Source: Terrimonas_A sp051954695
Lineage (GTDB): Bacteria; Bacteroidota; Bacteroidia; Chitinophagales; Chitinophagaceae
Direction: 5' to 3'
NCBI GenBank assembly: GCA_051954695.1
Contig: JBQCHL010000028.1
Location: 1-64,000 of the forward strand
Length of the DNA stretch: 64,000 bases
A program made the position numbers and the translations under genes. Of this stretch, positions 33,864 to 43,386 are shown piece after piece; the first letter of the stretch is position 1, and the number at the start of each line of letters is the position of its first letter. Under the pieces are notes generated by a model that saw nothing but the letters and a program-made list of their open reading frames with translations, was not told the origin of the DNA and ran no database searches.

Positions 33864-36152
33864 ATGAAAAGGTTACAGCAGTTAATGGCGGGGTTAATGA
33901 TGATCTCGTTTGTGCAGGTGCAGGCACAAACATCAAAGGATGCAAAGATGGATGCATTCATCACTTCTTTGATGAAGAAAATGACACTGGAAGAAAAGAT
34001 AGGACAATTAAACCTGCCAGGTGCTGGTGATATAACTACCGGCCAGGCAAGCAATTCAGATATTGCGAAAAAGATCAGGGAAGGAAAAGTTGGCGGCCTC
34101 TTCAATATTAAGTCGGTGGCCAAGATCAGGGACGTACAAAAAGTAGCTGTTGAAAACAGCCGACTGAAAATACCACTGATCTTCGGTATGGATGTGATAC
34201 ATGGTTATCAGACAGTGTTCCCTATCCCACTGGGTCTTTCCTGCACCTGGGACATGCCTTTGATTGAAAAAAGTGCCCGCATTGCTGCTACAGAAGCAAG
34301 TGCGGATGGTATTTGCTGGACTTTCAGCCCGATGGTGGATATCGCCCGCGACCCACGCTGGGGTCGTATTGCAGAAGGTAGCGGAGAAGATGCATACCTG
34401 GGCTCACAGATTGCAAAAGCAATGGTGAAAGGATACCAGGGAGATGACCTTAAAAAGAATAATACTATCATGGCTTGCGTAAAGCACTATGCATTGTATG
34501 GTGCAGCCGAGGCCGGCCGCGATTACAATACAACCGATATGAGCCATGTAAGAATGTATAATGAATACTTTCCTCCGTATATGGCTGCAGTGGATGCAGG
34601 CGTTGGAAGTGTGATGGCTTCTTTTAACGAGGTGGATGGAGTGCCCGCCACGGCCAATAAATGGCTGATGACCGATGTATTGCGCAATCAGTGGAAGTTC
34701 AAAGGATTTGTAGTGACAGACTATACCGGTATCAACGAAATGATCGATCATGGTATTGGTGATCTGCAAACCGTTACTGCCCGTGCATTGAATGCAGGTA
34801 TTGATATGGACATGGTGGGAGAGGGAATGCTGACCACACTTGCCAAATCACTGAAAGAAGGAAAAGTGAGCATGCAGCAGATTGATATGGCTTGCAGGAG
34901 AGTGTTGGAAGCAAAGTACAAGCTCGGCCTGTTTGAAGATCCTTATCGCTATTGTGATGAAAACAGAGCTGCAACGGAGATCTTCAACGATGCAAACCGT
35001 AAAGCTGCCCGTGAGATCGCTGCGCAAAGTTTTGTGTTGCTGAAGAATGACAATAATATACTGCCACTGAAGAAAGGCGGAACTATTGCATTGATCGGAC
35101 CTCTGGCAGACACAAAAGAGAATATGCCTGGAACATGGAGTGTGGCAGCGGATTTTTCTAAATCTATTTCACTGCTGGCCGGATTGAAAGAAGTGGCGGG
35201 CAATAATGCAAAGATCCTGTATGCAAAAGGCTCGAACCTGGATGCCGATAGCATATTTGAAGTAAACGCAGGTATGTTTGGTAAAGCGCTGGGCCGCGAT
35301 AGCCGGCCTGCTGCAGAAATATTAAAAGAAGCATTAGCTGTTGCCAACCAGGCGGACGTGATCGTTGCTGCATTGGGTGAATCGGCTGAAATGACTGGTG
35401 AATCATCCAGCCGTACTGATATTGAAATACCGGCTATCCAAAAAGAATTATTGCAGGCCCTGCTGAAAACAGGAAAACCTGTAGTGCTGGTATTATTCAC
35501 CGGCCGCCCGCTGGCATTGAAATGGGAGCAGGAAAATGTGCCTTCCATTCTGAATGTATGGTTTGGTGGATCAGAAGCAGGCTCTGCTATTGCCGACGTA
35601 TTGTTTGGTGATGTAAATCCTTCTGGTAAACTGAGTACTACTTTCCCGCAGAATGTTGGACAGGTACCTATCTTTTATAATCACAAGAACACCGGCCGTC
35701 CATTACAGGAAGGAAAATGGTTTTCCAAATTCCGGTCTAATTACCTTGACGTAAGCAATGATCCTGTATATCCTTTTGGATTTGGATTGAGCTATACCAA
35801 TTTTACTTACAGTGATATTAAACTGAGCAGCACTTCCCTGAAAGGTGCTCAAACGTTGAAAGCAAGTGTTACAGTAACGAATAGTGGCAGCCGTGATGGC
35901 AAAGAAGTTGTTCAACTGTATATCCGTGATCTTGTCGGCAGCATCACCCGCCCTGTAAAAGAACTGAAAGGTTTTCAGAAAATAGAATTGAAAGCAGGAG
36001 AAAGCCGCACCGTTACGTTCAACATCACGCCTGAAGACCTGAAGTTTTATAATTATGATCTGAAATATGATTGGGAATCCGGCGATTTCACTATTATGAT
36101 CGGCGGCAACTCAAGGGATGTGAAATCAGCAAATATGAAATGGGTGAAATAA
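33864..36152 (+). CDS. GH3 beta-glucosidase (BglX-like)
   Basis: A 762-residue exported exo-glycosidase with signal peptide (ends VQAQT), N-terminal GH3 barrel (MDVIHGYQTVFPIPLG, KHYALYGAAEAGRDYNTTDMS), catalytic nucleophile D286 in VVTDYTG, the C-terminal GH3 domain (GTIALIGPLAD), and a fibronectin-III-like tail (RDGKEVVQLYIRDL). It would convert oligosaccharides from the endo-glucanases to glucose. The ATG at 33864 avoids overlap with the SGNH gene. Confidence 0.92.
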   Translation: MKRLQQLMAGLMMISFVQVQAQTSKDAKMDAFITSLMKKMTLEEKIGQLNLPGAGDITTGQASNSDIAKKIREGKVGGLFNIKSVAKIRDVQKVAVENSRLKIPLIFGMDVIHGYQTVFPIPLGLSCTWDMPLIEKSARIAATEASADGICWTFSPMVDIARDPRWGRIAEGSGEDAYLGSQIAKAMVKGYQGDDLKKNNTIMACVKHYALYGAAEAGRDYNTTDMSHVRMYNEYFPPYMAAVDAGVGSVMASFNEVDGVPATANKWLMTDVLRNQWKFKGFVVTDYTGINEMIDHGIGDLQTVTARALNAGIDMDMVGEGMLTTLAKSLKEGKVSMQQIDMACRRVLEAKYKLGLFEDPYRYCDENRAATEIFNDANRKAAREIAAQSFVLLKNDNNILPLKKGGTIALIGPLADTKENMPGTWSVAADFSKSISLLAGLKEVAGNNAKILYAKGSNLDADSIFEVNAGMFGKALGRDSRPAAEILKEALAVANQADVIVAALGESAEMTGESSSRTDIEIPAIQKELLQALLKTGKPVVLVLFTGRPLALKWEQENVPSILNVWFGGSEAGSAIADVLFGDVNPSGKLSTTFPQNVGQVPIFYNHKNTGRPLQEGKWFSKFRSNYLDVSNDPVYPFGFGLSYTNFTYSDIKLSSTSLKGAQTLKASVTVTNSGSRDGKEVVQLYIRDLVGSITRPVKELKGFQKIELKAGESRTVTFNITPEDLKFYNYDLKYDWESGDFTIMIGGNSRDVKSANMKWVK

Positions 36153-36178
36153 TAACCAGTACCTTTTAAACTCATTCT

Positions 36179-37639
36179 ATGCAAAAAAGAACATGGTTGA
36201 TAATGCTGGCCCTGATTGCAGGTATGGGCTGTGGTAAAAGCTCAGGCGGTGGTGGCACACCCACGCCTAATCCTCCAACCCCACCTCCAGCTACCAATGA
36301 AGTTGATTTCTGGCTGACCCGTGGCGACCAGACTGCCTTGTTGCAAAAGCAATCCACTGTTCTTTCTTTTGCAACAACGGCTAATTCGAATCCGAGCATT
36401 ACTGTAGATAGTACGCAGAAGTTCCAAAGCATAGATGGATTTGGTTATACGCTTACCAGCGGCAGTGCTTCATTGATCAATGGATTGCCTGCTGCCACAA
36501 AATCTACTTTATTACAGGAGCTTTTCGGGAGCGGCACCAATGCTGCTTCTATTGGTGTAAGTTATCTCCGCATCAGTATTGGTGCTTCCGATCTTAGTGC
36601 TACAACCTATAGTTATGATGATATGCCGGCAGGGCAAACTGATCTTACACTTGCTAATTTCAGCCTGGATCCGGATAAATCTTTTGGTAGTGGCCTTATT
36701 CCTTTATTAAAAGAGATACTGGCAGTGAATCCGGCGATTAAGATCCTGGCTACGCCCTGGAGTGCCCCAGTGTGGATGAAAGATAACGGCAGCTTTAAAG
36801 GCGGCAGCTTGAAAACAGAATATTATAACGTATATGCCAATTATTTCGTGAAGTATATCCAGCAGATGAAAGCCGAAGGCATCACTATCGATGCTATTAC
36901 GCCACAAAATGAACCGATGCACGATGGCAATAACCCCAGTATGAAGATGATTGCTACAGAGCAAAGGGATTTTGTAAAGAACAATCTGGGCCCTGCTTTC
37001 CAGGCTGCAGGACTTACCACCAAGATCATTATCTGGGACCACAACTGTGATGATCCGGGATACCCGATCACCATCCTTGACGATCCGGCTGCAAAGGCTT
37101 TTGTGGATGGTTCGGCTTTCCATTTGTATGCGGGTAATATAAATGCATTGTCGACAGTGAAAGACAAACACCCTGATAAGAACCTTTATTTCACCGAACA
37201 ATACACCGCTTCAACCGGTGCTTTCCAGGGAGATCTGAAATGGCATTTGCAAAATGTGATCATCGGATCAATGCGTAATTGGAGCCGCAATGCCCTGGAA
37301 TGGAACCTGGCCAATGATCCGAATTTCGGGCCTCACACGGCGGGCGGCTGCACAACCTGCAAAGGCGCATTAACGATCAATGGTACATCTTACTCCCGGA
37401 ATGTGTCTTATTATATTATAGCACATGCTTCCAAGTTTGTGCCGCCAGGTTCAGTAAGAGTGTATAGTGATAATGGCGTTGGCAGCCTTTACTCGGTAGC
37501 ATTTGTAACGCCAGACAATAAGAAGGTCCTGGTTGTGCTGAATGATGGCAATACAAACACTACGTTCAACCTGAAATTTAAAGGCAAATGGGCGGTTACA
37601 ACAATACCGGCGAACAGTGTGGGCACTTATGTTTGGTAA
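36179..37639 (+). CDS. GH30 lipoprotein, probable beta-1,6-glucanase
   Basis: A 486-residue lipoprotein (lipobox GMGCGKSS followed by a Pro/Thr linker). GH30 barrel with acid/base E245 (ITPQNEPMH) and nucleophile E340 (YFTEQYT), and a C-terminal beta-sandwich (VLVVLNDGNTNTTF, NSVGTYVW). The TPQNEP and IDGFGYTLTSGSA motifs fit the glucan-acting branch (GH30_1/3). It is followed by a second, divergent GH30 40 bp on. Confidence 0.85.
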   Translation: MQKRTWLIMLALIAGMGCGKSSGGGGTPTPNPPTPPPATNEVDFWLTRGDQTALLQKQSTVLSFATTANSNPSITVDSTQKFQSIDGFGYTLTSGSASLINGLPAATKSTLLQELFGSGTNAASIGVSYLRISIGASDLSATTYSYDDMPAGQTDLTLANFSLDPDKSFGSGLIPLLKEILAVNPAIKILATPWSAPVWMKDNGSFKGGSLKTEYYNVYANYFVKYIQQMKAEGITIDAITPQNEPMHDGNNPSMKMIATEQRDFVKNNLGPAFQAAGLTTKIIIWDHNCDDPGYPITILDDPAAKAFVDGSAFHLYAGNINALSTVKDKHPDKNLYFTEQYTASTGAFQGDLKWHLQNVIIGSMRNWSRNALEWNLANDPNFGPHTAGGCTTCKGALTINGTSYSRNVSYYIIAHASKFVPPGSVRVYSDNGVGSLYSVAFVTPDNKKVLVVLNDGNTNTTFNLKFKGKWAVTTIPANSVGTYVW

Positions 37640-37678
37640 TATCAGAATTCATTGTCGACTATAAGTAAACCAAAAAAT

Positions 37679-39163
37679 ATGCTGATGAAAAAAATATGGA
37701 TTGCCTCCCTTGCAGGGTTATTATTTGCCTGCTCGGACCAGAAAAAAGAGGAGCAGAAAACAACTGCTGGTCCTTCCTCTGCTTCCTATTCATTGGATGG
37801 AAAGAAAGTGAATGTGTATACAACGGCCGATAGCACCAGCTATCGATTGTCACTGACTGATAGCAGTCTTCAGTTTGCTGAATTCGGTCAGCCGATGGAA
37901 ACACAGGTTTGCGTTTTTGTTGATCCTACCAAAACCTTCCAGACCATGCTGGGCATAGGCGGGGCCATCACGGATGCATCTGCTGAAACTTTTGCTAAGC
38001 TGCCAAAAGAAAAACAGGAAGAGATATTAAAAGCTTATTACGATCCGGTAAATGGTATTGGATATACGTTGGCGCGTACCAATATCCATAGCTGTGATTT
38101 TTCAAGCGGCAGTTATACTTATGTAAAAGAGGGAGACAAGGAGCTGACTTCTTTCAGCATTGATCATGATAAGCAATTCCGTATTCCACTGATCAAGCAG
38201 GCAATTAGCCAGGCAGGCGGTAAACTCACTTTATATGCCAGTCCCTGGAGCCCTCCTGCTTTTATGAAAGACAGTACGCACATGTTGTTTGGCGGCAAAC
38301 TGAAACCTGAGTTTTATGATTCATGGGCTCATTATTTTGCCAAATTCATCAAGGCTTATGAAAAAGAAGGTATCCCGGTATGGGGAGTGACTGTTCAGAA
38401 TGAGCCAATGGCAAGACAAACCTGGGAGTCCTGCATTTATACAGCAGAGGAAGAAGCGAATTTTCTGAAATCAAGCCTGGGGCCTACACTGGAGAAAGAG
38501 GGCCTGGGTGATAAGAAGATCATTATCTGGGATCATAACCGCGACCTCATTTATCAGCGCGTAAGCACAACGCTGCGCGACCCTGAAGTGGCAAAATATG
38601 TTTGGGGTATCGGTTATCACTGGTATGAAACCTGGACCGGTGGTGATATGCAGTTTGAAAACCTGAAACGCGTTGCAGAAACTTTTCCTGATAAGCACCT
38701 GATCTTTACTGAAGGTTGTGCAGAGTCATTTAATCCTGCACGTATGAACGCATGGGCATTGGGCGAAAGATATGGCATGTCGATGATCAATGATTTTAAT
38801 GCAGGTACTGTTGGCTGGACTGACTGGAACGTACTCCTGGATGAGATGGGCGGTCCTAATCATGTTAAAAATTTCTGTTTTGCTCCTGTTCATGGAGATA
38901 CAAAGACAGGACAGGTTTATTATACTAATTCATATTATTATATCGGGCATTTCTCCAGGTTTATCCGCCCGGGTGCAAAACGCATTATCAGTTCATCGAA
39001 CCGTACTGATCTGCTGACCACTGCATTCCTGAATGAAGATGGGAAAGTGGCTGTGGTGGTGATGAACAAGGGAGGTAAGACTATTCCTTATCGTTTATGG
39101 ATTGCAGGAAAAGCGGTTGAAATTAAGAGCCTGCCACATTCGATAGCTACATTGGTGCTTTAG
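37679..39163 (+). CDS. GH30 lipoprotein, second copy
   Basis: A 494-residue lipoprotein (lipobox LFACSDQ). GH30 residues: acid/base E242 (TVQNEPMA) and nucleophile E345 (IFTEGCAES). LGIGGAITDASAETFAKLP and YASPWSPPAFMKDS resemble glucosylceramidase-like / beta-1,6-glucanase members. The sequence differs strongly from its neighbour, so this is not a recent duplication. It is the last gene of the PUL, followed by the modular repeat at 39178. Start 37679 or the ATG two codons later at 37685. Confidence 0.87.
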   Translation: MLMKKIWIASLAGLLFACSDQKKEEQKTTAGPSSASYSLDGKKVNVYTTADSTSYRLSLTDSSLQFAEFGQPMETQVCVFVDPTKTFQTMLGIGGAITDASAETFAKLPKEKQEEILKAYYDPVNGIGYTLARTNIHSCDFSSGSYTYVKEGDKELTSFSIDHDKQFRIPLIKQAISQAGGKLTLYASPWSPPAFMKDSTHMLFGGKLKPEFYDSWAHYFAKFIKAYEKEGIPVWGVTVQNEPMARQTWESCIYTAEEEANFLKSSLGPTLEKEGLGDKKIIIWDHNRDLIYQRVSTTLRDPEVAKYVWGIGYHWYETWTGGDMQFENLKRVAETFPDKHLIFTEGCAESFNPARMNAWALGERYGMSMINDFNAGTVGWTDWNVLLDEMGGPNHVKNFCFAPVHGDTKTGQVYYTNSYYYIGHFSRFIRPGAKRIISSSNRTDLLTTAFLNEDGKVAVVVMNKGGKTIPYRLWIAGKAVEIKSLPHSIATLVL

Positions 39164-39177
39164 TTTGGCATAAGAGT

Positions 39178-39254
39178 AGCGCAAAGAACGCAACGGAAAC
39201 GCGAAGTGCGCAACGTTGCGTTCTTTGCGTTTCCGTTGCGCACTTCGCGTTACT
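39178..39254. repeat. Modular inverted repeat with permuted units, family B copy 2
   Basis: Centred on the perfect palindrome CGCAACGTTGCG (39209-39220). The two flanks contain the same three modules (TTCTTTGCG, TTTCCGTTGCG, CACTTCGCG), but their order is reversed between the arms when read on one strand, so the arms pair only in part. It lies between convergent genes. Related CTTTGCG modules occur at 2801, 42064 and 54166. Confidence 0.7.
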
Positions 39255-39273
39255 TTCTATCTCTTAAGGAGGA

Positions 39274-40356
39274 TTACTTTACATCAAAATCCACCACCAC
39301 TTTCGGTGATCTGGGATGGCTTTGGCAGGTAAGTATATAACCTTGTTCCACTTCTTCTTTTTCAAGCCCCCAATTGGTATCCATTTCCACTTTTCCTTCC
39401 AGTAGTTTGGCTTTACAGGTGCAGCAAACGCCGCCACGGCAGGAATAAGGCAGGTCGGCACCGAGCTTTAATGCAGTGTCAAGGATAGTGTCTTCACTAT
39501 CGGGTGCCAGCTCAAAATCCATAGTGCGCCCATCCTGCTTGATGGTGATAAAGCTTTTGCCGGAGCCCTTTTCTTTCTTCGAAAAAGGATCGGTGGATAT
39601 ATTTCTTTTCTGTCCTGGCGTAGTGAAAAGCTCGAAATGGATTTTATCTGCATCGATCTTTTCCTTTTCCATGAAATCCTTTACGGTAAAGATCATTTCT
39701 TCTGGTCCGCAGATAAAGATCTCATCCATTGACTGGTAATTGACCAGCCTGGACAGTTCAGATAGTTTGTTTACATCTATTCTTCCGGCATTAACAGGTG
39801 TGTCTGTTCCTTCACGGCTGAGTATATAAATGAGATTGAAGCGCTGGAGATATTTATTCTTTAAAGCTTCCAGTTCTTCAAAAAATATAATAGAGTGGCG
39901 GCTGCGGTTGCCATACACCAGGGTGAATGAGCTGCCTGGCTCTGTTTGCAAGGTGGTTTTAATGATCGATATCACAGGTGTGATGCCGCTACCGGCAGCA
40001 AATGCCAGGTATTTCCTGGCATTGAGAGGATCCAGCTTTGTATTGAATTTACCAGTAGGGGGCAGCACTTCAATTTCATCGCCTGCATGAAGTTCAGCAT
40101 GGGCAAAGCAGGAGAATGATCCTCCTTCCACTTTTTTAACAGCAACACGGAGCTCGTTTTCAAATGGGGAAGTGCAGATGGAATAAGACCGTCTTGTTTC
40201 TTCACCGTTCAGGTTGCGCCGGAGCGTGATGTTCTGCCCCTGTTCGAAAAGAAAAATCTCTTTCAGGGTGTTAGGAATATCGAAACTGATAGATACACAA
40301 TCGTCTGTTTCCTTCCGGATATCTTTTACACGGAGTTTATGGAAATGAAGGGACAT
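39274..40356 (-). CDS. paaE: Phenylacetyl-CoA epoxidase reductase PaaE
   Basis: A 360-residue ferredoxin-NADP reductase-type protein: FAD domain (RRSYSICTSP), NAD(P) domain (AAGSGITPVISII, ICGPEEM), and a C-terminal plant-type 2Fe-2S domain with ligands in SCRGGVCCTCKAK and the last cysteine in LTCQSHP. It delivers electrons from NADPH to PaaA. It sits 30 bp after a TetR gene and is separated from paaABCDGI by the 20-kb PUL and the patatin gene. Confidence 0.9.
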   Translation of the reverse strand: MSLHFHKLRVKDIRKETDDCVSISFDIPNTLKEIFLFEQGQNITLRRNLNGEETRRSYSICTSPFENELRVAVKKVEGGSFSCFAHAELHAGDEIEVLPPTGKFNTKLDPLNARKYLAFAAGSGITPVISIIKTTLQTEPGSSFTLVYGNRSRHSIIFFEELEALKNKYLQRFNLIYILSREGTDTPVNAGRIDVNKLSELSRLVNYQSMDEIFICGPEEMIFTVKDFMEKEKIDADKIHFELFTTPGQKRNISTDPFSKKEKGSGKSFITIKQDGRTMDFELAPDSEDTILDTALKLGADLPYSCRGGVCCTCKAKLLEGKVEMDTNWGLEKEEVEQGYILTCQSHPRSPKVVVDFDVK

Positions 40357-40386
40357 AAGGCTGTTTGATTTCAGATGGCAATTTGC

Positions 40387-40977
40387 TTATTGGGTCCTGA
40401 GCCCATTGATAAGATGGTTCACCATATTATCTTCCATTTCTTCAGGAGTGATGCGCTGGTGGCTTCTATGCCAAAATTCCAGGCCTCTGACAGATGACAG
40501 GATGGTAAGCACGGCAACATAGGGGCTAACAGGTTTCATTTCCTTATTGTCGATACCTTCCTGTATAATGCTTTCCATTTTCCTTACATAATTCCGGCGC
40601 TGCACACTGAAATTAGTGAGATAGGGTTCGGAAAGATGCATCCACTCGTTAACCATTACATAGTAATCTTCAAACCGGTTGATCATCATCTGTACGTGGA
40701 ACCGGATCAGCGATTCGATCTTTTGAGTGGAGTTCATCCCATTATTGTTCAGGCTGTCGAGATGCTCATTACAATCATTGGCAATACGGAAAGTAATGTC
40801 TTGCAAGATCTCCGATTTGGATTGGATATGATTGTACAGGCTGGCAGCTTCAATCCCCACCGTTTCGGCGAGGTCACGCATCGAAGTTGCGGCAAAGCCT
40901 TTTTCCCGGAACATAAGGGCTGCTTTTTGCAGGATAAGATCCTTTTTGGACGCCTTTCTGCGCTGTATTTTAGCCAT
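40387..40977 (-). CDS. TetR-family transcriptional regulator, likely paa regulator
   Basis: A 196-residue TetR repressor. The N-terminal HTH is at about residues 8-55 (AALMFREKGFAATSMRDLAETVGIEAASLYNHI pattern), followed by an all-helical ligand domain. It is cotranscribed with paaE (30 bp), and in other bacteria TetR-type PaaR proteins respond to phenylacetyl-CoA, so control of the paa genes is the natural guess. The ATG at 40977 is preferred over a TTG two codons upstream. Confidence 0.85.
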   Translation of the reverse strand: MAKIQRRKASKKDLILQKAALMFREKGFAATSMRDLAETVGIEAASLYNHIQSKSEILQDITFRIANDCNEHLDSLNNNGMNSTQKIESLIRFHVQMMINRFEDYYVMVNEWMHLSEPYLTNFSVQRRNYVRKMESIIQEGIDNKEMKPVSPYVAVLTILSSVRGLEFWHRSHQRITPEEMEDNMVNHLINGLRTQ

Positions 40978-41005
40978 ACCCAAAGATAAGCCCTGATTGG
41001 GTTTT

Positions 41006-41039
41006 ATTGTAATTCATGTTGAAATTTCATGTAGGTTTG
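41006..41039 (+). promoter_or_regulatory. Candidate promoter for the PfkB kinase gene
   Basis: ATTG at 41006-41009, a 22-nt spacer, then TAGGTTTG (41032-41039), an exact TAnnTTTG match. A perfect palindrome TGAAATTTCA lies inside the spacer at 41020-41029 and could be an operator for this gene or the divergent tetR. Confidence 0.4.
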
Positions 41040-41112
41040 CACGCCGTTTTACAACCAGTGCCTCCGGCCATTCGGCCCCGGCTCCCGGCTTTTTTGAACC
41101 TAATTTTAATCT

Positions 41113-42036
41113 ATGTCTTTAATTACAGTAGGCACTATGGCCTTTGATGCGATCGAAACCCCTTTTGGCAAAACAGATAAGATCATTGGGGGCTCTGCCA
41201 CCTATGTGGCTTATGCTGCTGCTAATTTCGTACAACCCATTCAACAGGTATCCATCGTCGGATACGATTTTCCGAAAGAAGAAATGGAAGAGTTGAAGAA
41301 AAGGGGTGTCCAATTGGAAGGAGTGGAGATCGTACCTGATAAAAAATCCTTTTTCTGGAGTGGCCGATATCATGAGGATATGAACAGTCGCGATACGTTG
41401 GTGACTGACCTCAATGTGCTGGCTGATTTCAACCCACAAATCCCTGATTCTTATCAAGGTGCAGAATTCCTGATGCTGGGCAACCTCGTGCCTGCCATTC
41501 AACTGAGCGTGATCAAACAACTGAAGAAAAGGCCCAAGCTGATCGTGATGGATACAATGAACTTCTGGATGGAAGTGGCTATGCCCGACCTGGAAGAAGT
41601 GTTAAAGCATGTTGACCTGCTGATGGTGAATGATGCGGAAGCCCGCCAGCTCAGCGGACAGTTCTCGTTGGTGAAAGCTGCTAAAAGCATTATGGCGATG
41701 GGTCCAAAATACCTGATCATTAAGAAAGGCGAGCACGGAGCTTTATTGTTCCATGGTGATAATGTGTTCTTTGCGCCTGCTCTTCCGCTGGAAGAAGTGT
41801 TCGACCCTACCGGAGCCGGAGATACTTTTGCAGGCGGATTTATGGGTCATCTTGCTAAAACAGGCGATATCTCCTTCGAAAACATGAAAAGGGCGATAAT
41901 TGTAGGCTCTGCACTGGCAAGCTTCTGCGTGGAAAAATTTGGACCAACAAGATTGAAAGAAGTAAGCAAAACAGATATCGAAAGAAGGATTGAGCAGTTC
42001 AAGCAACTGGTGAGCTTTGAGATAGAACTGGTTTGA
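41113..42036 (+). CDS. PfkB-family carbohydrate/nucleoside kinase
   Basis: A 307-residue kinase of the ribokinase/PfkB family. The conserved anion hole and catalytic base are in FDPTGAGDTFAGG (D237). The N-terminal GGSATYVAYAA is the substrate-side glycine motif. It is annotated in relatives only as a sugar kinase; adenosine, ribose or another sugar could be the substrate. It is monocistronic, convergent with the efflux operon. Confidence 0.85.
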   Translation: MSLITVGTMAFDAIETPFGKTDKIIGGSATYVAYAAANFVQPIQQVSIVGYDFPKEEMEELKKRGVQLEGVEIVPDKKSFFWSGRYHEDMNSRDTLVTDLNVLADFNPQIPDSYQGAEFLMLGNLVPAIQLSVIKQLKKRPKLIVMDTMNFWMEVAMPDLEEVLKHVDLLMVNDAEARQLSGQFSLVKAAKSIMAMGPKYLIIKKGEHGALLFHGDNVFFAPALPLEEVFDPTGAGDTFAGGFMGHLAKTGDISFENMKRAIIVGSALASFCVEKFGPTRLKEVSKTDIERRIEQFKQLVSFEIELV

Positions 42037-42063
42037 TCTTAGAAAGATAATTGTAACATAAGG

Positions 42064-42111
42064 GCGCAAAGGATAGGTAAAGAACACAATGTTCTCCGAT
42101 ATTCTTTGCGC
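42064..42111. repeat. Inverted repeat with CTTTGCG modules, family B copy 3
   Basis: GCGCAAAGGATA (42064-42075) pairs with TATTCTTTGCGC (42100-42111) with one mismatch, and AGAACA/TGTTCT pairs inside. It sits between convergent genes and is related to the elements at 2801, 39178 and 54166. Confidence 0.65.
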
Positions 42112-42149
42112 TCTTTGCGTATTCTTAATTTCCCACTCCAAACGCGTTC

Positions 42150-43376
42150 TTATTCATACCTCAACGCCTCTATAGGATCCAACCTCGAAGCTTTCTGCGC
42201 AGGATAATACCCAAAGAACACACCCGTTATTGCACAAACAGCAAAGGATAATACGATTGATGATTGAGATACCAGTGTAGGCCATGAAAGGAAAATGCTT
42301 ACCAGTTTGGATGCCGTCAACCCGAATACCACACCAATAATTCCACCGGTAATACTGATCAGGATTGCTTCTACCAGGAATTGTAACAGTATATCCAAAC
42401 CCCGTGCACCAATGGACATCCGCAAGCCAATCTCTTTAGTGCGTTCCGTTACGGACACATACATGATGTTCATGATCCCGATACCGCCTACTACCAGTGA
42501 AATACCTGCAATAGCTGCAAGCAATACCGTCAGTAATTCGCTGGTGGAACTGATCGTACTGATCAGTTCAGCCTGTGTCCGTACAGTAAAATCATCATCT
42601 TCCCCGCTTTGCAGCTTATGTGCTTTCCTGAGTAGCGAAGTTACTTCTGCGGTAGCGAGCGAAGAGCTGTTCTCATCAATAGCGGAAGCGTAAATTGTTT
42701 GAATGAAATCAATGGCCAGTATTCTTTTTTGAACAGTGGTATAAGGAGCGAGGATGATATCATCCTGGTCCTGCCCGAATGTATTCTCTCCTTTTTCTTC
42801 CAGCACTCCGATCACTTTTAATGGTATCTTATCAAACCGGATGGTTTTCCCAATAGGATCTTCGCCAGGATCAAAAATATTGTCGACCACGGTTTGACCG
42901 AGCAGGCAAACTTTACTGGAGGTCTTCACATCTTCATCTGAAAAAGAGATGCCGTCTTTCAATTTCCAATCGCGGATGGATAGATATTCAGGACTGACGC
43001 CCTGTATGGAAGTGGGCCAGTTCTTCGCGCTATTGATCACCTGGCCATTTGCTGAAACGGCCGGTGATACAGCGGTGAGATAGCTTGCCTGTTTTTTCAA
43101 TAGCTCTGCATCGGGCACTTTCAGGGTCTGCAAGCCGGATGCGCCCAATCTTGCACCGCCTCCTACCGTTTGATTACTGCTGGGGCGGATCGTGACCATA
43201 TTGGAACCCATGGAAGAAAGCTGGCTGCGGATGCTTTGTTTTGAACCTTCACCAATAGCTACCATGGTAATAACAGCACCAACGCCGATGATGATACCAA
43301 GCATGGTGAGAAAAGCACGGAGTTTATTCCGGAGCAATGCCCGCCAGGCCAATTGTAATAGATTAAGAGCGTTCAT
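42150..43376 (-). CDS. MacB-type ABC transporter permease (FtsX domain)
   Basis: A 408-residue permease: N-terminal TM helix (LRAFLTMLGIIIGVGAVITMVAIGEGS), a large MacB periplasmic core domain, then three C-terminal TM helices of the FtsX fold (GGIGIMNIMYVSVTERTKEIGLRMSIGAR). The ATPase is a separate upstream gene rather than fused as in E. coli MacB. The ATG at 43376 lies 10 bp after the ATPase stop; a longer frame would overlap it. Confidence 0.9.
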   Translation of the reverse strand: MNALNLLQLAWRALLRNKLRAFLTMLGIIIGVGAVITMVAIGEGSKQSIRSQLSSMGSNMVTIRPSSNQTVGGGARLGASGLQTLKVPDAELLKKQASYLTAVSPAVSANGQVINSAKNWPTSIQGVSPEYLSIRDWKLKDGISFSDEDVKTSSKVCLLGQTVVDNIFDPGEDPIGKTIRFDKIPLKVIGVLEEKGENTFGQDQDDIILAPYTTVQKRILAIDFIQTIYASAIDENSSSLATAEVTSLLRKAHKLQSGEDDDFTVRTQAELISTISSTSELLTVLLAAIAGISLVVGGIGIMNIMYVSVTERTKEIGLRMSIGARGLDILLQFLVEAILISITGGIIGVVFGLTASKLVSIFLSWPTLVSQSSIVLSFAVCAITGVFFGYYPAQKASRLDPIEALRYE

Positions 43377-43386
43377 CAGTATACAT

